A stretch of DNA of 22,496 bases from Burkholderiaceae bacterium (GTDB lineage Bacteria; Pseudomonadota; Gammaproteobacteria; Burkholderiales; Burkholderiaceae_C), in the NCBI GenBank assembly GCA_025458585.1, contig JALOSD010000063.1:1-22496 (forward strand), read 5' to 3'. Under the pieces are notes generated by a model that saw only the letters and a list, made by a program, of their open reading frames with translations, had not been told where the DNA came from and did not search any database. Within the stretch, counting starts at the first letter, position 1. The number at the start of each line of letters is the position of its first letter. The translations under genes were made by a program, and so were the position numbers. Shown here in pieces: positions 13,626 to 22,496 of the stretch.

Positions 13626-16600
13626 ACCAGCACCCGCTCGATGCCGCCGGCGTTGGCGCGCGCGACGTACTCGGGCAGCCACTGCTCGCCCAGGATCTGG
13701 CGCGCCATCTCGACGACGATGTAGTCGGCCTCGAGCAGGCCGTTGCTCATGTCGTCCTGGTAGCGGCTCAGCCCCTGCAGGCAGCTCGGGCACGACGTGA
13801 GGATCTTCACGTTGCCCTGCACGCCCTGCGCGCGCAGCGCGGCTTCGTTCCTGCGCAGCTCGTCCTCCTTGCGGAAGCGGATCTGCGTCGAGATGTCGGG
13901 CCGCGTGACGCCGAGCGTGCCGCTCTCGCCGCAGCAGCGCTTGCTCTCGAGCACCTGCTCGCCCACCAGCGCCTTGACCGTCTTCATCGGGTCCTGCAGC
14001 TTCATCGGGCTGTGGCAGGGGTCGTGGTACAGGTACGCGCCCTTCGTCGGCAGCACGATGCCCTTTTCCAGCAGGTACTCGTGGATGTCGACGATGCGGC
14101 AGCCGGGGAAGATCTGACCACCACCGTCTTGATGTCGAGGTAGTTCAGCGTGTTGGCCACGCGGTGGAACAGCACGCGGTTGTCGGTGATGATCTTGTCG
14201 GCCTTGTCGAACTGGCCGCTGCCGCGCTGCGGGTAGCCGCAGCACAGGTAGCCGGGCGGCAGCACCGTCTGCACGCCGGCGTGCCACAGCATCGCCTGCG
14301 TCGCCAGGCCCACCTGGCTGAACAGGCGCTCCGAGCCGCAGCCGGGGAAGTAGAAGACGGCCTCGGTGTCGACGCTGGTGCGTGCCGGGTCGCGGATGAT
14401 CGGCACGTAGTGCTTGTCCTCGATGTCGAGCAGCGCGCGCGCCGTCTTCTTCGGCAGGCCGCCGGGCATCTTCTTGTTGATGAAGTGGATCACCTGCTCC
14501 TTGAGCGGGGCCTGGCCGACAGTCGCCGGCGGCGCGCTCGTCTGCGCGCGGGCTACCTTCTTCAGCACGTCGTTCGCCACGCGCTGGGCCTTGAAGCCGA
14601 CGTCGACCATCGCGCTGCGCATGAGCTTGATCGTCTGCGGGCTGGTCGCGTTGAGGAACAGCATCGCCGCCGCGTTGCCCGGGCGGAAGCTCTTGCGGCC
14701 CATCTTGCGCAAGAGGTTCCTCATGTTCATCGACACGTCGCCGAAGTCGATGTCCACCGGGCAGGGGTTCAGGCACTTGTGGCAGACCGTGCAGTGGTCG
14801 GCGACGTCCTCGAACTCCTCCCAGTGCTTGACGCTGATGCCGCGGCGCGTCTGCTCCTCGTACAGGAACGCCTCGACGAGCAGCGAGGTGGCGAGGATCT
14901 TGTTGCGCGGGCTGTACAGCAGGTTCGCGCGCGGCACGTGCGTGGCGCACACCGGCTTGCACTTGCCGCAGCGCAGGCAGTCCTTGATGCTGTCGCTGAT
15001 CGCGCCGATGTCCGACTGCTGCATGATCAGCGACTCGTGGCCCATCAGCCCGAAGCTCGGCGTGTAGGCGTGGTGCAGGTCGGCGGCGCGCACGTCGTCG
15101 CCCAGGCCGCTCACGTCGCGCAGCAGCTTGCCCTTGTTGAAGCGGCCCTGCGGGTCGACGCGGCGCTTGTACTCGGCGAACGGCGCGATCTCGGCGTCGG
15201 ACAGGAACTCGAGCTTGGTGATGCCGATGCCGTGCTCGCCGCTGATCACGCCGTCCAGGCTCCTGGCCAGCGCCATGATGCGCGCCACCGCCTCGTGCGC
15301 GGTCTGCAGCATCTCGTAGTGGTCGCTGTTGACGGGGATGTTGGTGTGCACGTTGCCGTCGCCGGCGTGCATGTGCAGCGCGACCCACACCCGCCCGCGC
15401 AGCACCTCCTGGTGGATGCGGCTGCACTCGTCGAGCACCGCCTTGAACGCGGCGCCCGAGAACATCTCGCGCAGGGGGCCTCGGATCTGCGTCTTCCACG
15501 ACGCGCGCAGCGTGCCGTCCTGCAGGTCCTCGAAGAAGGTGCGCCCGCCGGGCTGCGGCACGTCGAGGCCGTCGAGCCACTGCTGCCACAGCGCCCGGAC
15601 CTCGCGCAGCAGCTGCAGCGCCTGCGCCACGCGGTCCTCGAGCAGCTCGGCGCTCGGGATCTCGACAGCGTCGTCGCCGCGCCCGAGCGGCAGGCTGCCG
15701 CGCGCGAAGAACGCCTCCAGCCGCTCGACGAGCTGCAGCTTGTTGCGCAGGCTCAGCTCGATGTTGATGCGCTCGATGCCGTTGGTGTACTCGCCCATGC
15801 GCTCGAGCGGGATCACCACGTCCTCGTTGATCTTGAACGCGTTGGTGTGCTTGGCGATCGCCGCGGTGCGCTTGCGGTCGAGCCAGAACTTCTTGCGCGC
15901 GTCGGCGCTCACGGCGACGAAGCCCTCGCCGGCGCGGCTGTTGGCGATGCGCACGACCTCGCTCGCCGCGCGCGCGACGGCCGCCTCGTCGTCGCCGACG
16001 ATGTCGCCGATCAGCACCATCTTGGGCAAGCCCCCGCGCTTGCTCTTGGTGGCGTAGCCCACCGCCTTGAGATAGCGGTCGTCGAGGTGCTCGAGGCCGG
16101 CGAGCTGGACGGGGGAGGGGCCGCGTCCATCACCGGCCTCCCCGGCGGGCTGCTTCGCCAGGGCGAACATCCGGTCCTTGATCTCGACGATGCTCGGCAC
16201 CGCGTTCTTCGCGTTGCCGAAGAACTCGAGGCACACGGTGCGCACGTGCGCGGGCATGCGGTGCACGACCCAGCGCGCGCTGGTGATCAGGCCGTCGCAG
16301 CCTTCCTTCTGGATGCCCGGCAGCCCGGCGAGGAACTTGTCGGTGACGTCCTTGCCCAGACCCGCCTTGCGGAACGCCCGCCCGGGGACGTCCAGCCGCT
16401 CGGTGCGCAGCAGCGTCCTGCCGCTGGCGTCGTAGTGGCGCAGCTCGAAGCTCGCCACGTTGACGTCGTGGATCTTGCCCAGGTTGTGGTTCAGCCGCAC
16501 GACCTCGAGCCAGGTCGCCTCGGGCGTGACCATCTTCCAGCTCGCGAGGTTGTCGAGCGCCGTGCCCCACAGCACGGCCTTCTTGCCGCCGGCGTTCATC

Positions 16601-17523
16601 GCGATGTTGCCGCCGATGCAGCTCGCCTCGGCCGAGGTGGGGTCGACCGCGAACACGTAGCCGGCGCGCTCGGCGGCGTCGGCCACGCGCTGCGTGACGA
16701 CGCCGGCCTCGCTCCAGACCGTCGGCACCGGGTGGTCGACGCCGGGCAGCGCAACCAGCTCGACCTCGCTCATCTGCTCGAGCTTCTCGGTGTTGATGAC
16801 CGCGCTCTTCCACGTCAGCGGCACGGCGCCGCCGGTGTAGCCGGTGCCGCCGCCACGCGGGATGATCGTCAGGCCCAGCTCGACGCAGCCGGCCACCAGC
16901 CCCGCCATCTCGGCCTCGGTGTCGGGCGTGAGGACGACGAAGGGGTACTCGACGCGCCAGTCGGTGGCGTCCGTCACGTGCGACACGCGCGACAGCCCGT
17001 CGAACTTGATGTTGTCCTTCGCCGTGTGGCGGCCAAGCACGCGCTTCGTGCGCCGGCGCAGCGCGTCGACGGCGTCGAACGAGGCGGCGAACTCGCGCAC
17101 GGCGGCGCGCGCCGCGTCGAGCAGCTCGCCCACGAGCGCGTCGCGCACGGCGTCGGCGGCGGCGTCGCGGCGCTTGTCGATCTCGCGCAGGCGGTGCTCG
17201 AGCGCCTCGATCAGCAGCGTGCGGCGCTTCGGGTTGTCGAGCAGGTCGTCCTGCAGGTACGGGTTGCGCTGCACGACCCAGATATCGCCCAGCACCTCGT
17301 AGAGCATGCGCGCCGAGCGGCCGGTGCGCCGCTCCGCGCGCAGGCGGTCGAGCACCTCCCACGCCCGCGCGCCGAGCAGGCGGATGACGATCTCGCGGTC
17401 GGAGAACGAGGTGTAGTTGTAGGGGATCTCGCGCAGGCGCGCGGGAACGTCGTCGGCCACGGCCACCTGCGGGCGGTCGGTCGCCGCCAGCGTCAGCGTG
17501 TTCGCGGGAAGGGGTGCGTTCAT
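13622..17523 (-). CDS. Giant FAD/Fe-S oxidoreductase with DUF3683 N-terminus, frameshifted as sequenced
   Basis: Multi-domain dehydrogenase of about 1,315 residues once repaired. Order: a DUF3683-type region (about 30-190, PYNYTSFSDREIVIRLLG); an FAD-binding PCMH domain (PRGGGTGYTGG at 222-232, DPTSAEASCIGGNIAMNAGG); the FAD oxidase C-terminal domain (HMHAGDGNVHTN, GEHGIGITK); two 4Fe-4S motifs (CLRCGKCKPVC near 848 and CTVCHKCLNPCP near 909); and a GlpC/HdrB-like CCG region (FYFPGCG, YLCCGYPQ, then HDPCHSP, RCCGESG, SCPSC). The flavin part resembles D-lactate, glycolate and D-2-hydroxyglutarate dehydrogenases, so electrons probably pass from a 2-hydroxyacid through Fe-S to quinone. The substrate is unknown. 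At 14113-14118 the frame changes: LDIKTVVV is followed at once by IFPGCRIVDI, while relatives have about 16 residues there (a SCGTCYDQL-like block). About 46 bases seem lost. ATG at 17523; probably a sequence error. Confidence 0.9.
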
Positions 17524-17592
17524 GGGTTGCAGGCCCCGACGCTGCGGCGCCGAGCCCGTGTAAACCCGTGGATGCTATCGCAGCCCCCCTTC

Positions 17593-17625
17593 CCCGGCCG
17601 GCGCCGGGGCTGCTGGCCGGCCGGG
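17593..17625. other. Strong hairpin with an alternative fold in the divergent gap
   Basis: CCCGGCCGGC (17593-17602) pairs perfectly with GCCGGCCGGG (17616-17625). The left arm can instead pair locally: CCCCGGC (17592-17598) with GCCGGGG (17603-17609). The two folds exclude each other. The site lies in the 201-base gap between the oxidoreductase and ugpB. It could be a regulator-binding palindrome, a terminator shielding the two promoters, or simple GC-rich structure. Confidence 0.45.
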
Positions 17626-17668
17626 TCTTCACCGATGCCCATGAAGGCGTGGGGCGATTGAAATGCAA

Positions 17669-17687
17669 CTGTCACACGGACTGTCGA
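17669..17687 (+). promoter_or_regulatory. Pho-box-like direct repeat upstream of ugpB
   Basis: CTGTCAC (17669-17675) and CTGTCGA (17681-17687) are direct repeats close to the CTGTCAT half-site bound by PhoB. They start 38 bases before the Shine-Dalgarno-proximal ATG codon's region. The spacing is 12 bases start to start, one more than the usual 11, and the spacer is not AT-rich. The ugp operon is a known Pho regulon member in E. coli, which makes the match worth noting, but it is imperfect. Confidence 0.35.
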
Positions 17688-17713
17688 CACTGCCGGGCTT
17701 TGCCTGCCACCTC

Positions 17714-17719
17714 AAGGAG
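17714..17719 (+). promoter_or_regulatory. Shine-Dalgarno site of ugpB
   Basis: AAGGAG five bases before the ATG at 17725. It rules against the GTG at 17722, which would be only two bases away. Confidence 0.75.
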
Positions 17720-17724
17720 TCGTG

Positions 17725-19050
17725 ATGAACCTGAAGCATGCGTTCGCCGCCGCCGCCCTCGCGACGACGCTCGCCGCCCCGGCCGCCGCCCAGCCGACCG
17801 AGATCCAGTTCTGGATGGGCCTGACCGGCGTCAACGGCGAGTTGCTGACCAAATTCGGCGACGAGTTCAACAAGTCGCAGAACGAGTACAAGGTCGTCGT
17901 CTCGTTCAAGGGCCAGTACCCCGAGCAGCGTGCCGCCGCGGTGGCGGCGTACCGCGCCGGCAACCCGCCGCACGTCATGCAGATGTTCGACGCCGGCTCG
18001 GGCGACATGATGGGCGCCAAGGGCGCGATCGTGCCGGTGTCGGACGTATTCCGCCGCGCCGGCATGCAGTTCAACCCGGCCGACTTCATCGCCCCGGCGC
18101 GCGGCTATTACGGCCTGCCCAACGGCGACCTGCTGTCGATGCCGTTCAACGTCTCGACGACGGTGCTGTTCTACAACAAGGACGCGTTCCGCAAGGCCGG
18201 CCTCGACCCGAACAAGCCGCCCAAGACCTGGCCGGAGCTGATCGACGCGGCGAAGAAGATCCGCTCGACCAACGCGGCGGCGTGCGGCTACACGACGACC
18301 TGGCTCGCTTGGGTGCAGCTCGAGCAGTTCGCGTCGCGCCACAACATCGCCTTCGGCACCCGCGACAACGGCCGCGCCGGACTCGACGCGTCGCTCGACG
18401 TGGCCAACAACCCGCTGCTGGTGCGCCAGGTGCAGACGCTGGTCGACATGCAGAAGGACAAGAGCTTCGACTACGGCGGGCGCAGCAACGACGCCGCGGC
18501 CAAGTTCATCTCCGGCGAGTGCGCGATGCTCACGCAGAGCTCGGGCGGTCTCGGCGCGATCGTGCAGGGCGCGAAGTTCGAGTTCGGCACCGCGCAGCTG
18601 CCGTACTGGCCCGACGTGAAGGGCGCACCGTACGCGTCGACGATCGGTGGCGCGTCGCTGTGGGTGTTCAACGCTCCGAACCGCAGCGACAAGGAGTTCC
18701 GCGGCATCGCCGCGTTCCTGAACTACATGAAGAGCGACAAGGTGATGGTCGAGTGGGCGAAGACGACAGGCTTCCTGCCCGCCACGAACAGCGCCTTCAA
18801 GGCGATGCAGGACGAGGGCTTCTTCGCCAAGAACCCGGGCCGCGACGTGCCGATCCTGTCGCTGATCGAGGGCAACAAGGGCGCCAACACCAACGGCTAC
18901 CGTTTCGGCCGCTGGACCGAGATCCGCGACGTCTACCACGAGGAGGTCGAGAAGGCGCTGCAGGGCCGGCAGAGCGCTGCCGAGGCGATGCGCAACTTCG
19001 AGCGCCGCGGCAACGCGCTGCTGCGCGCATTCGAGCGCACCGCAGGCTGA
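17725..19050 (+). CDS. ugpB: sn-Glycerol-3-phosphate ABC transporter substrate-binding protein
   Basis: The 441-residue periplasmic binding protein captures glycerol-3-phosphate or glycerophosphodiesters for the Ugp importer. The first about 22 residues form a Sec signal peptide (KHAFAAAALATTLAAPAAA, cleavage before Gln23). Recognisable UgpB blocks include FKGQYPEQRAAAVAAYRAGN, SMPFNVSTTVLFYNKDAFRK, AGLDPNKPPKTWPELI, ACGYTTTWLAWVQLEQF, ECAMLTQSSGGLGAI and IGGASLWVFNA. These are the regions that carry ligand contacts in E. coli UgpB (the Trp, Ser and Gly of the WQGWIQLE, SSGSL and GGASLWV equivalents). The chain ends EKALQGRQSAAEAMRNFERRGNALLRAFE, also typical. The ATG has an AAGGAG site. It is the first gene of the ugpBAECQ operon, divergent from the giant oxidoreductase, and a 16-bp hairpin separates it from ugpA. 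Confidence 0.95.
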   Translation: MNLKHAFAAAALATTLAAPAAAQPTEIQFWMGLTGVNGELLTKFGDEFNKSQNEYKVVVSFKGQYPEQRAAAVAAYRAGNPPHVMQMFDAGSGDMMGAKGAIVPVSDVFRRAGMQFNPADFIAPARGYYGLPNGDLLSMPFNVSTTVLFYNKDAFRKAGLDPNKPPKTWPELIDAAKKIRSTNAAACGYTTTWLAWVQLEQFASRHNIAFGTRDNGRAGLDASLDVANNPLLVRQVQTLVDMQKDKSFDYGGRSNDAAAKFISGECAMLTQSSGGLGAIVQGAKFEFGTAQLPYWPDVKGAPYASTIGGASLWVFNAPNRSDKEFRGIAAFLNYMKSDKVMVEWAKTTGFLPATNSAFKAMQDEGFFAKNPGRDVPILSLIEGNKGANTNGYRFGRWTEIRDVYHEEVEKALQGRQSAAEAMRNFERRGNALLRAFERTAG

Positions 19051-19062
19051 GCATCCGACCTG

Positions 19063-19099
19063 ACGGCGACGGCGGCCGCGGCCCGGCCGCCGTCGCCGT
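19063..19099 (+). terminator. 16-bp hairpin between ugpB and ugpA
   Basis: A15-bp perfect inverted repeat (19064-19078 with 19084-19098, starting CGGCGACGGCGG) has a 5-base loop. One more A-T pair (19063 with 19099) and two further T residues follow. It begins 13 bases after the ugpB stop. Such structures after binding-protein genes usually act as partial terminators or protect the upstream mRNA from 3' decay, giving more binding protein than permease. That role is inferred here. Confidence 0.7.
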
Positions 19100-19114
19100 T
19101 TCGAGCTGTTGCCG

Positions 19115-19999
19115 ATGGACCGTCGCGTCGTCTTCCCCCACCGCCGCCTGCCGTACCTGCTGCTGCTGCCGCAGCTCGTGATCACGCTCGTGTTCTTCTT
19201 CTGGCCGGGCGGGCAGGCGCTGTTCATGTCGCTGCAGATGCAGGACCCGTTCGGCAATTCGGTGACGTTCGTCGGGCTGGAGAACTTCGCGCTGCTGTTC
19301 GCCGATCCGGCGTATCTCGAGGCGGTGTGGCGCACGCTGTACTTCGCCACCGCGGTGACGCTGCTCGCGATGGTGCCGGCGCTGCTGCTGGCGGTGATGG
19401 CCGACCGCGTCGTGCGCGGCAGCACGGCCTACACGACGGCGATGCTGATCCCGTACGCGATCGCGCCGGCGGTCGCGGGCGTGCTGTGGCTGTTCATGTT
19501 CAACCCGTCGATCGGCGTCGTCGCGTGGTGGCTGAAGGCCGCCGGCGTCGACTGGAACCCGACGCTCGATGGCGCCCACGCGATGTGGCTCGTGATCCTG
19601 GCCTCCGCCTGGAAGCAGGTCGCCTACAACTTCCTGTTCTTCCTCGCCGGCCTGCAGGCGATCCCCAAGTCGCTGCTCGAGGCCGCCGCGATCGACGGCG
19701 CGCGGCCGCTGCGCCGCTTCTGGACCATCGTCTTCCCGCTGCTGTCGCCGACCACGTTCTTCCTGCTCGTCGTCAACCTCGTCTACGCGTTCTTCGACAC
19801 CTTCGGCGTGATCAGCGCGGTGACGCAGGGCGGCCCGGCCACCGCCACCGAGACGCTCGTCTACAAGGTGTACAAGGACGGCATCCACAACCTCGACCTC
19901 GGCGGCTCGGCCGCGCAGTCCGTCGTGCTGATGGCGATCGTCGTCGCGCTCACGGTCGTGCAGTTCCGCTTCATCGAGCGGCGCGTCCATTACGCCTGA
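19115..19999 (+). CDS. ugpA: sn-Glycerol-3-phosphate ABC transporter permease UgpA
   Basis: The 294-residue inner-membrane permease belongs to the MalF/UgpA type. It has six predicted membrane segments: the first after LPYLLLLPQLVITLVFFFWP (residues 9-30), then near 70-95, 105-130, 150-175, 205-230 and 260-285. The cytoplasmic EAA loop that docks on the ATPase is EAAAIDGARPLRRFWTIVFP. The sequence LPQLVITLVFFFWPGGQALFMSLQ is typical of UgpA. I chose ATG at 19115; a TTG at 19109 would add two residues, and neither has a strong ribosome binding site. Weak initiation plus the upstream hairpin fits lower expression than UgpB. It pairs with UgpE, encoded 27 bases downstream, to form the translocation pore. 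Confidence 0.94.
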   Translation: MDRRVVFPHRRLPYLLLLPQLVITLVFFFWPGGQALFMSLQMQDPFGNSVTFVGLENFALLFADPAYLEAVWRTLYFATAVTLLAMVPALLLAVMADRVVRGSTAYTTAMLIPYAIAPAVAGVLWLFMFNPSIGVVAWWLKAAGVDWNPTLDGAHAMWLVILASAWKQVAYNFLFFLAGLQAIPKSLLEAAAIDGARPLRRFWTIVFPLLSPTTFFLLVVNLVYAFFDTFGVISAVTQGGPATATETLVYKVYKDGIHNLDLGGSAAQSVVLMAIVVALTVVQFRFIERRVHYA

Positions 20000-20026
20000 C
20001 CGCCCACGACCCCACGCCCGGCCACG

Positions 20027-20953
20027 ATGAGCGCCGTCACCACCCCCACCGTCGACCGCGGCGACGCACGCACCGGCGAAGGCGCCGCCGTCGGCCGCGG
20101 GCGGCCCAGGGGCCCGGGCAGCAGCGCCTGGCTGCCGCACGCGATCCTGTGGATCGGCATCGCCGTCACCGCGTTTCCGCTTTACGTCGCCTTCGTCGCC
20201 TCGACGCTGACGCCGATGGACATCGCGCAGGCGCCGATGCCGATCGTGCCCGGCCCGCACGGCCTCGACAACTACCGCGCCGTGCTCGTGCAGGGCATGA
20301 GCGGCACGTTCCTGTCGCCGCCGGTGTGGCAGATGATGTGGAACAGCCTGCTGATGGCGCTCATCATCACCGGCGGCAAGATCGTCGTCTCGATCCTGTC
20401 GGCCTACGCCGTCGTGTTCTTCCGCTTTCCCGGGCGCATGGCGGCGTTCTGGCTCATCTTCCTCACGCTGATGCTGCCGGTGGAGGTGCGCATCCTGCCG
20501 ACCTACGACGTGGTGACGAATCTGGGCATGATCAACACGATGGCCGGCCTCACGATCCCGCTGATCGCCTCGGCCACCGGCACGCTGCTGTTCCGCCAGT
20601 TCTTCCTGACGATTCCCGACGAGCTCGTCGAGGCGGCGCGCATCGACGGCGCCGGGCCGATGCGCTTTTTCAAGGACGTCGTGCTGCCGCTGTCGGCGAC
20701 CAACATCGCCGCGCTGTCGGTGATCCTGTTCATCTACGGCTGGAACCAGTACCTGTGGCCGCTGCTGATCACGACCGACAACCGGCTCGACACGATCGTC
20801 GTCGGCATCACGAAAATGATCGGCACCGGCGACGCGACGACCGACTGGACGCAGGTCATGGCGACGACGCTGCTGGCCGTGCTGCCACCCGCGCTCGTCG
20901 TCGTGCTGATGCGGCGCTGGTTCGTCAAGGGCCTCGTCGACTCAGAGAAGTAA
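20027..20953 (+). CDS. ugpE: sn-Glycerol-3-phosphate ABC transporter permease UgpE
   Basis: The 308-residue MalG/UgpE-type permease is the second pore subunit. About 30 hydrophilic, Gly/Arg/Thr-rich residues precede the first membrane segment (HAILWIGIAVTAFPLYVAFV). This N-terminus is longer than in E. coli UgpE (281 residues). Later segments include MALIITGGKIVVSILSAYAV, AAFWLIFLTLMLPVEVRILP and the last near 278-297. The EAA motif is EAARIDGAGPMRFFKDVVLP, and GWNQYLWPLLIT is a family hallmark. The start is ATG at 20027, although no Shine-Dalgarno is clear. The gene lies between ugpA and ugpC with small gaps (27 and 7 bases), consistent with one operon. Confidence 0.94.
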   Translation: MSAVTTPTVDRGDARTGEGAAVGRGRPRGPGSSAWLPHAILWIGIAVTAFPLYVAFVASTLTPMDIAQAPMPIVPGPHGLDNYRAVLVQGMSGTFLSPPVWQMMWNSLLMALIITGGKIVVSILSAYAVVFFRFPGRMAAFWLIFLTLMLPVEVRILPTYDVVTNLGMINTMAGLTIPLIASATGTLLFRQFFLTIPDELVEAARIDGAGPMRFFKDVVLPLSATNIAALSVILFIYGWNQYLWPLLITTDNRLDTIVVGITKMIGTGDATTDWTQVMATTLLAVLPPALVVVLMRRWFVKGLVDSEK

Positions 20954-20960
20954 GACAACG

Positions 20961-22024
<1,064 letters not shown>

Positions 22025-22028
<4 letters not shown>

Positions 22029-22496
22029 CACGCTGGCCCTACCCGCGCTGGATCGCGCACCGTCGCGCCCGAGAACACGCTCGCCGCATTCCGCCTCGGC
22101 GCCGCCCACGGCTTCCGCGCGTTCGAGTGCGACGTCAAGCTGAGCGCCGACGGCGTGCCGTTCCTGCTGCACGACGCGACGCTGGGCCGCACGACGAACG
22201 GCCGTGGCCCGGCGTCGGCGTTGCCCTGGGCCGAGCTGTCGCGCCTCGACGCCGGCAGCTGGCACGGCCGAAGCCACGCCGGCGAGCCGCCGGCGTCGCT
22301 CGACGCCGTCGCCGCCTTCGTGCTCGCCAACGGCTTCGCGCTCAACATCGAGCTCAAGCCGTCGCCGGGTCAGGCCGGCGCCACCGGCGACGTGGTCGCA
22401 CGCCACGCCGCGCGGCGGTGGGCCGGCGCCGCGGTGCCGCCGCTGCTCAGTTCGTTCGAGCCCGACGCGCTCGCCGCGGCGCGCGCCGCCGCCCCG
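22025..22496 (+). CDS. ugpQ: Glycerophosphodiester phosphodiesterase, partial and frameshifted as sequenced
   Basis: UgpQ is a cytoplasmic enzyme that hydrolyses imported glycerophosphodiesters to glycerol-3-phosphate and an alcohol. From GTG at 22025 (overlapping the ugpC stop) the protein reads MTRWPYPRWIAHR, matching the E. coli start MSNWPYPRIVAHRGGG. The frame then changes at about 22061-22065 and continues APENTLAAFRLGAAHGF, FECDVKLSADGVPFLLHD, RTTNGRGPAS, NIELKP and PPLLSSFEPDAL to the window edge. Relatives have GGG-x-L between AHR and APENT, so about 14 bases are missing, just after the catalytic HR. The remaining catalytic residues (Glu and Asp of ECDVKLSADG, His of LLHD, Glu of NIELKP) are intact. 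The 3' end lies outside the window. A sequence error is likely. Confidence 0.88.

Noticed and set aside
14100..14135. An intron or intervening element in the oxidoreductase
   Set aside because: The gene is missing coding sequence at this point rather than carrying extra sequence.
14164..17661. A 1,165-codon open frame on the plus strand opposite the giant oxidoreductase
   Set aside because: It is the antisense shadow of a well-recognised gene. Its translation is low-complexity Arg/Ala/Val/His-rich text with no domain, as expected in GC-rich DNA.

Overview
This window looks like chromosomal DNA from a very GC-rich betaproteobacterium, most likely Burkholderiales of the Rubrivivax/Leptothrix/Methylibium/Piscinibacter kind. 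The evidence is the strong G/C preference at third codon positions, the gene order fmdB-DUF502-aspS-nudB-endonuclease-clsB, the ubiE/ubiJ/ubiB block, and a giant DUF3683-type FAD/Fe-S oxidoreductase. The placement rests on recalled family and synteny knowledge, not on a search. Coding density is very high. No gap exceeds about 220 bases, and I see no tRNA, rRNA, CRISPR array, IS element or prophage.

Layout. (1) 87-434 (+) is a small DUF805 membrane protein. (2) 465-6244 is a minus-strand housekeeping run: an FmdB zinc ribbon, a DUF502 membrane protein and aspS, then (after a gap with three hairpins) nudB, an endonuclease/exonuclease/phosphatase protein and clsB. The last three overlap start-to-stop. 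(3) 6334-8441 (-) is ubiJ-ubiB. (4) 8559-11051 (+) is galE-manC, supplying nucleotide sugars, and it faces an EpsD-like lipoprotein gene at 11067-11990 (-). (5) 11984-17523 (-) is one compact transcription unit: the giant oxidoreductase, a HIT protein, a DUF971 protein, ubiE, then epsD. (6) 17725-22496 (+) is the sn-glycerol-3-phosphate importer operon ugpB-ugpA-ugpE-ugpC-ugpQ, with ugpQ running off the window.

How the genes work together. Quinone biosynthesis (UbiE, UbiJ, UbiB) sits with a large flavin/iron-sulfur dehydrogenase that could feed electrons to quinone. Lipid headgroup metabolism appears twice, as ClsB (cardiolipin synthesis) and the Ugp system (uptake and hydrolysis of glycerophosphodiesters). 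An exopolysaccharide-flavoured set (galE, manC, epsD) splits the ubiquinone block between ubiE and ubiJ.

The most striking observation concerns sequence integrity. Four conserved genes (aspS, the DUF502 gene, the giant oxidoreductase and ugpQ) each lack one internal, highly conserved stretch (about 64, 105, 46 and 14 nt by comparison with remembered homologues). Each loss also shifts the reading frame, while the rest of each gene is clean. Since aspS is essential, I read these mainly as assembly or sequencing errors rather than real pseudogenes. I did not recognise a clearly new defence or mobile system. The best under-described candidate is the DUF3683 oxidoreductase operon coupled to ubiE.
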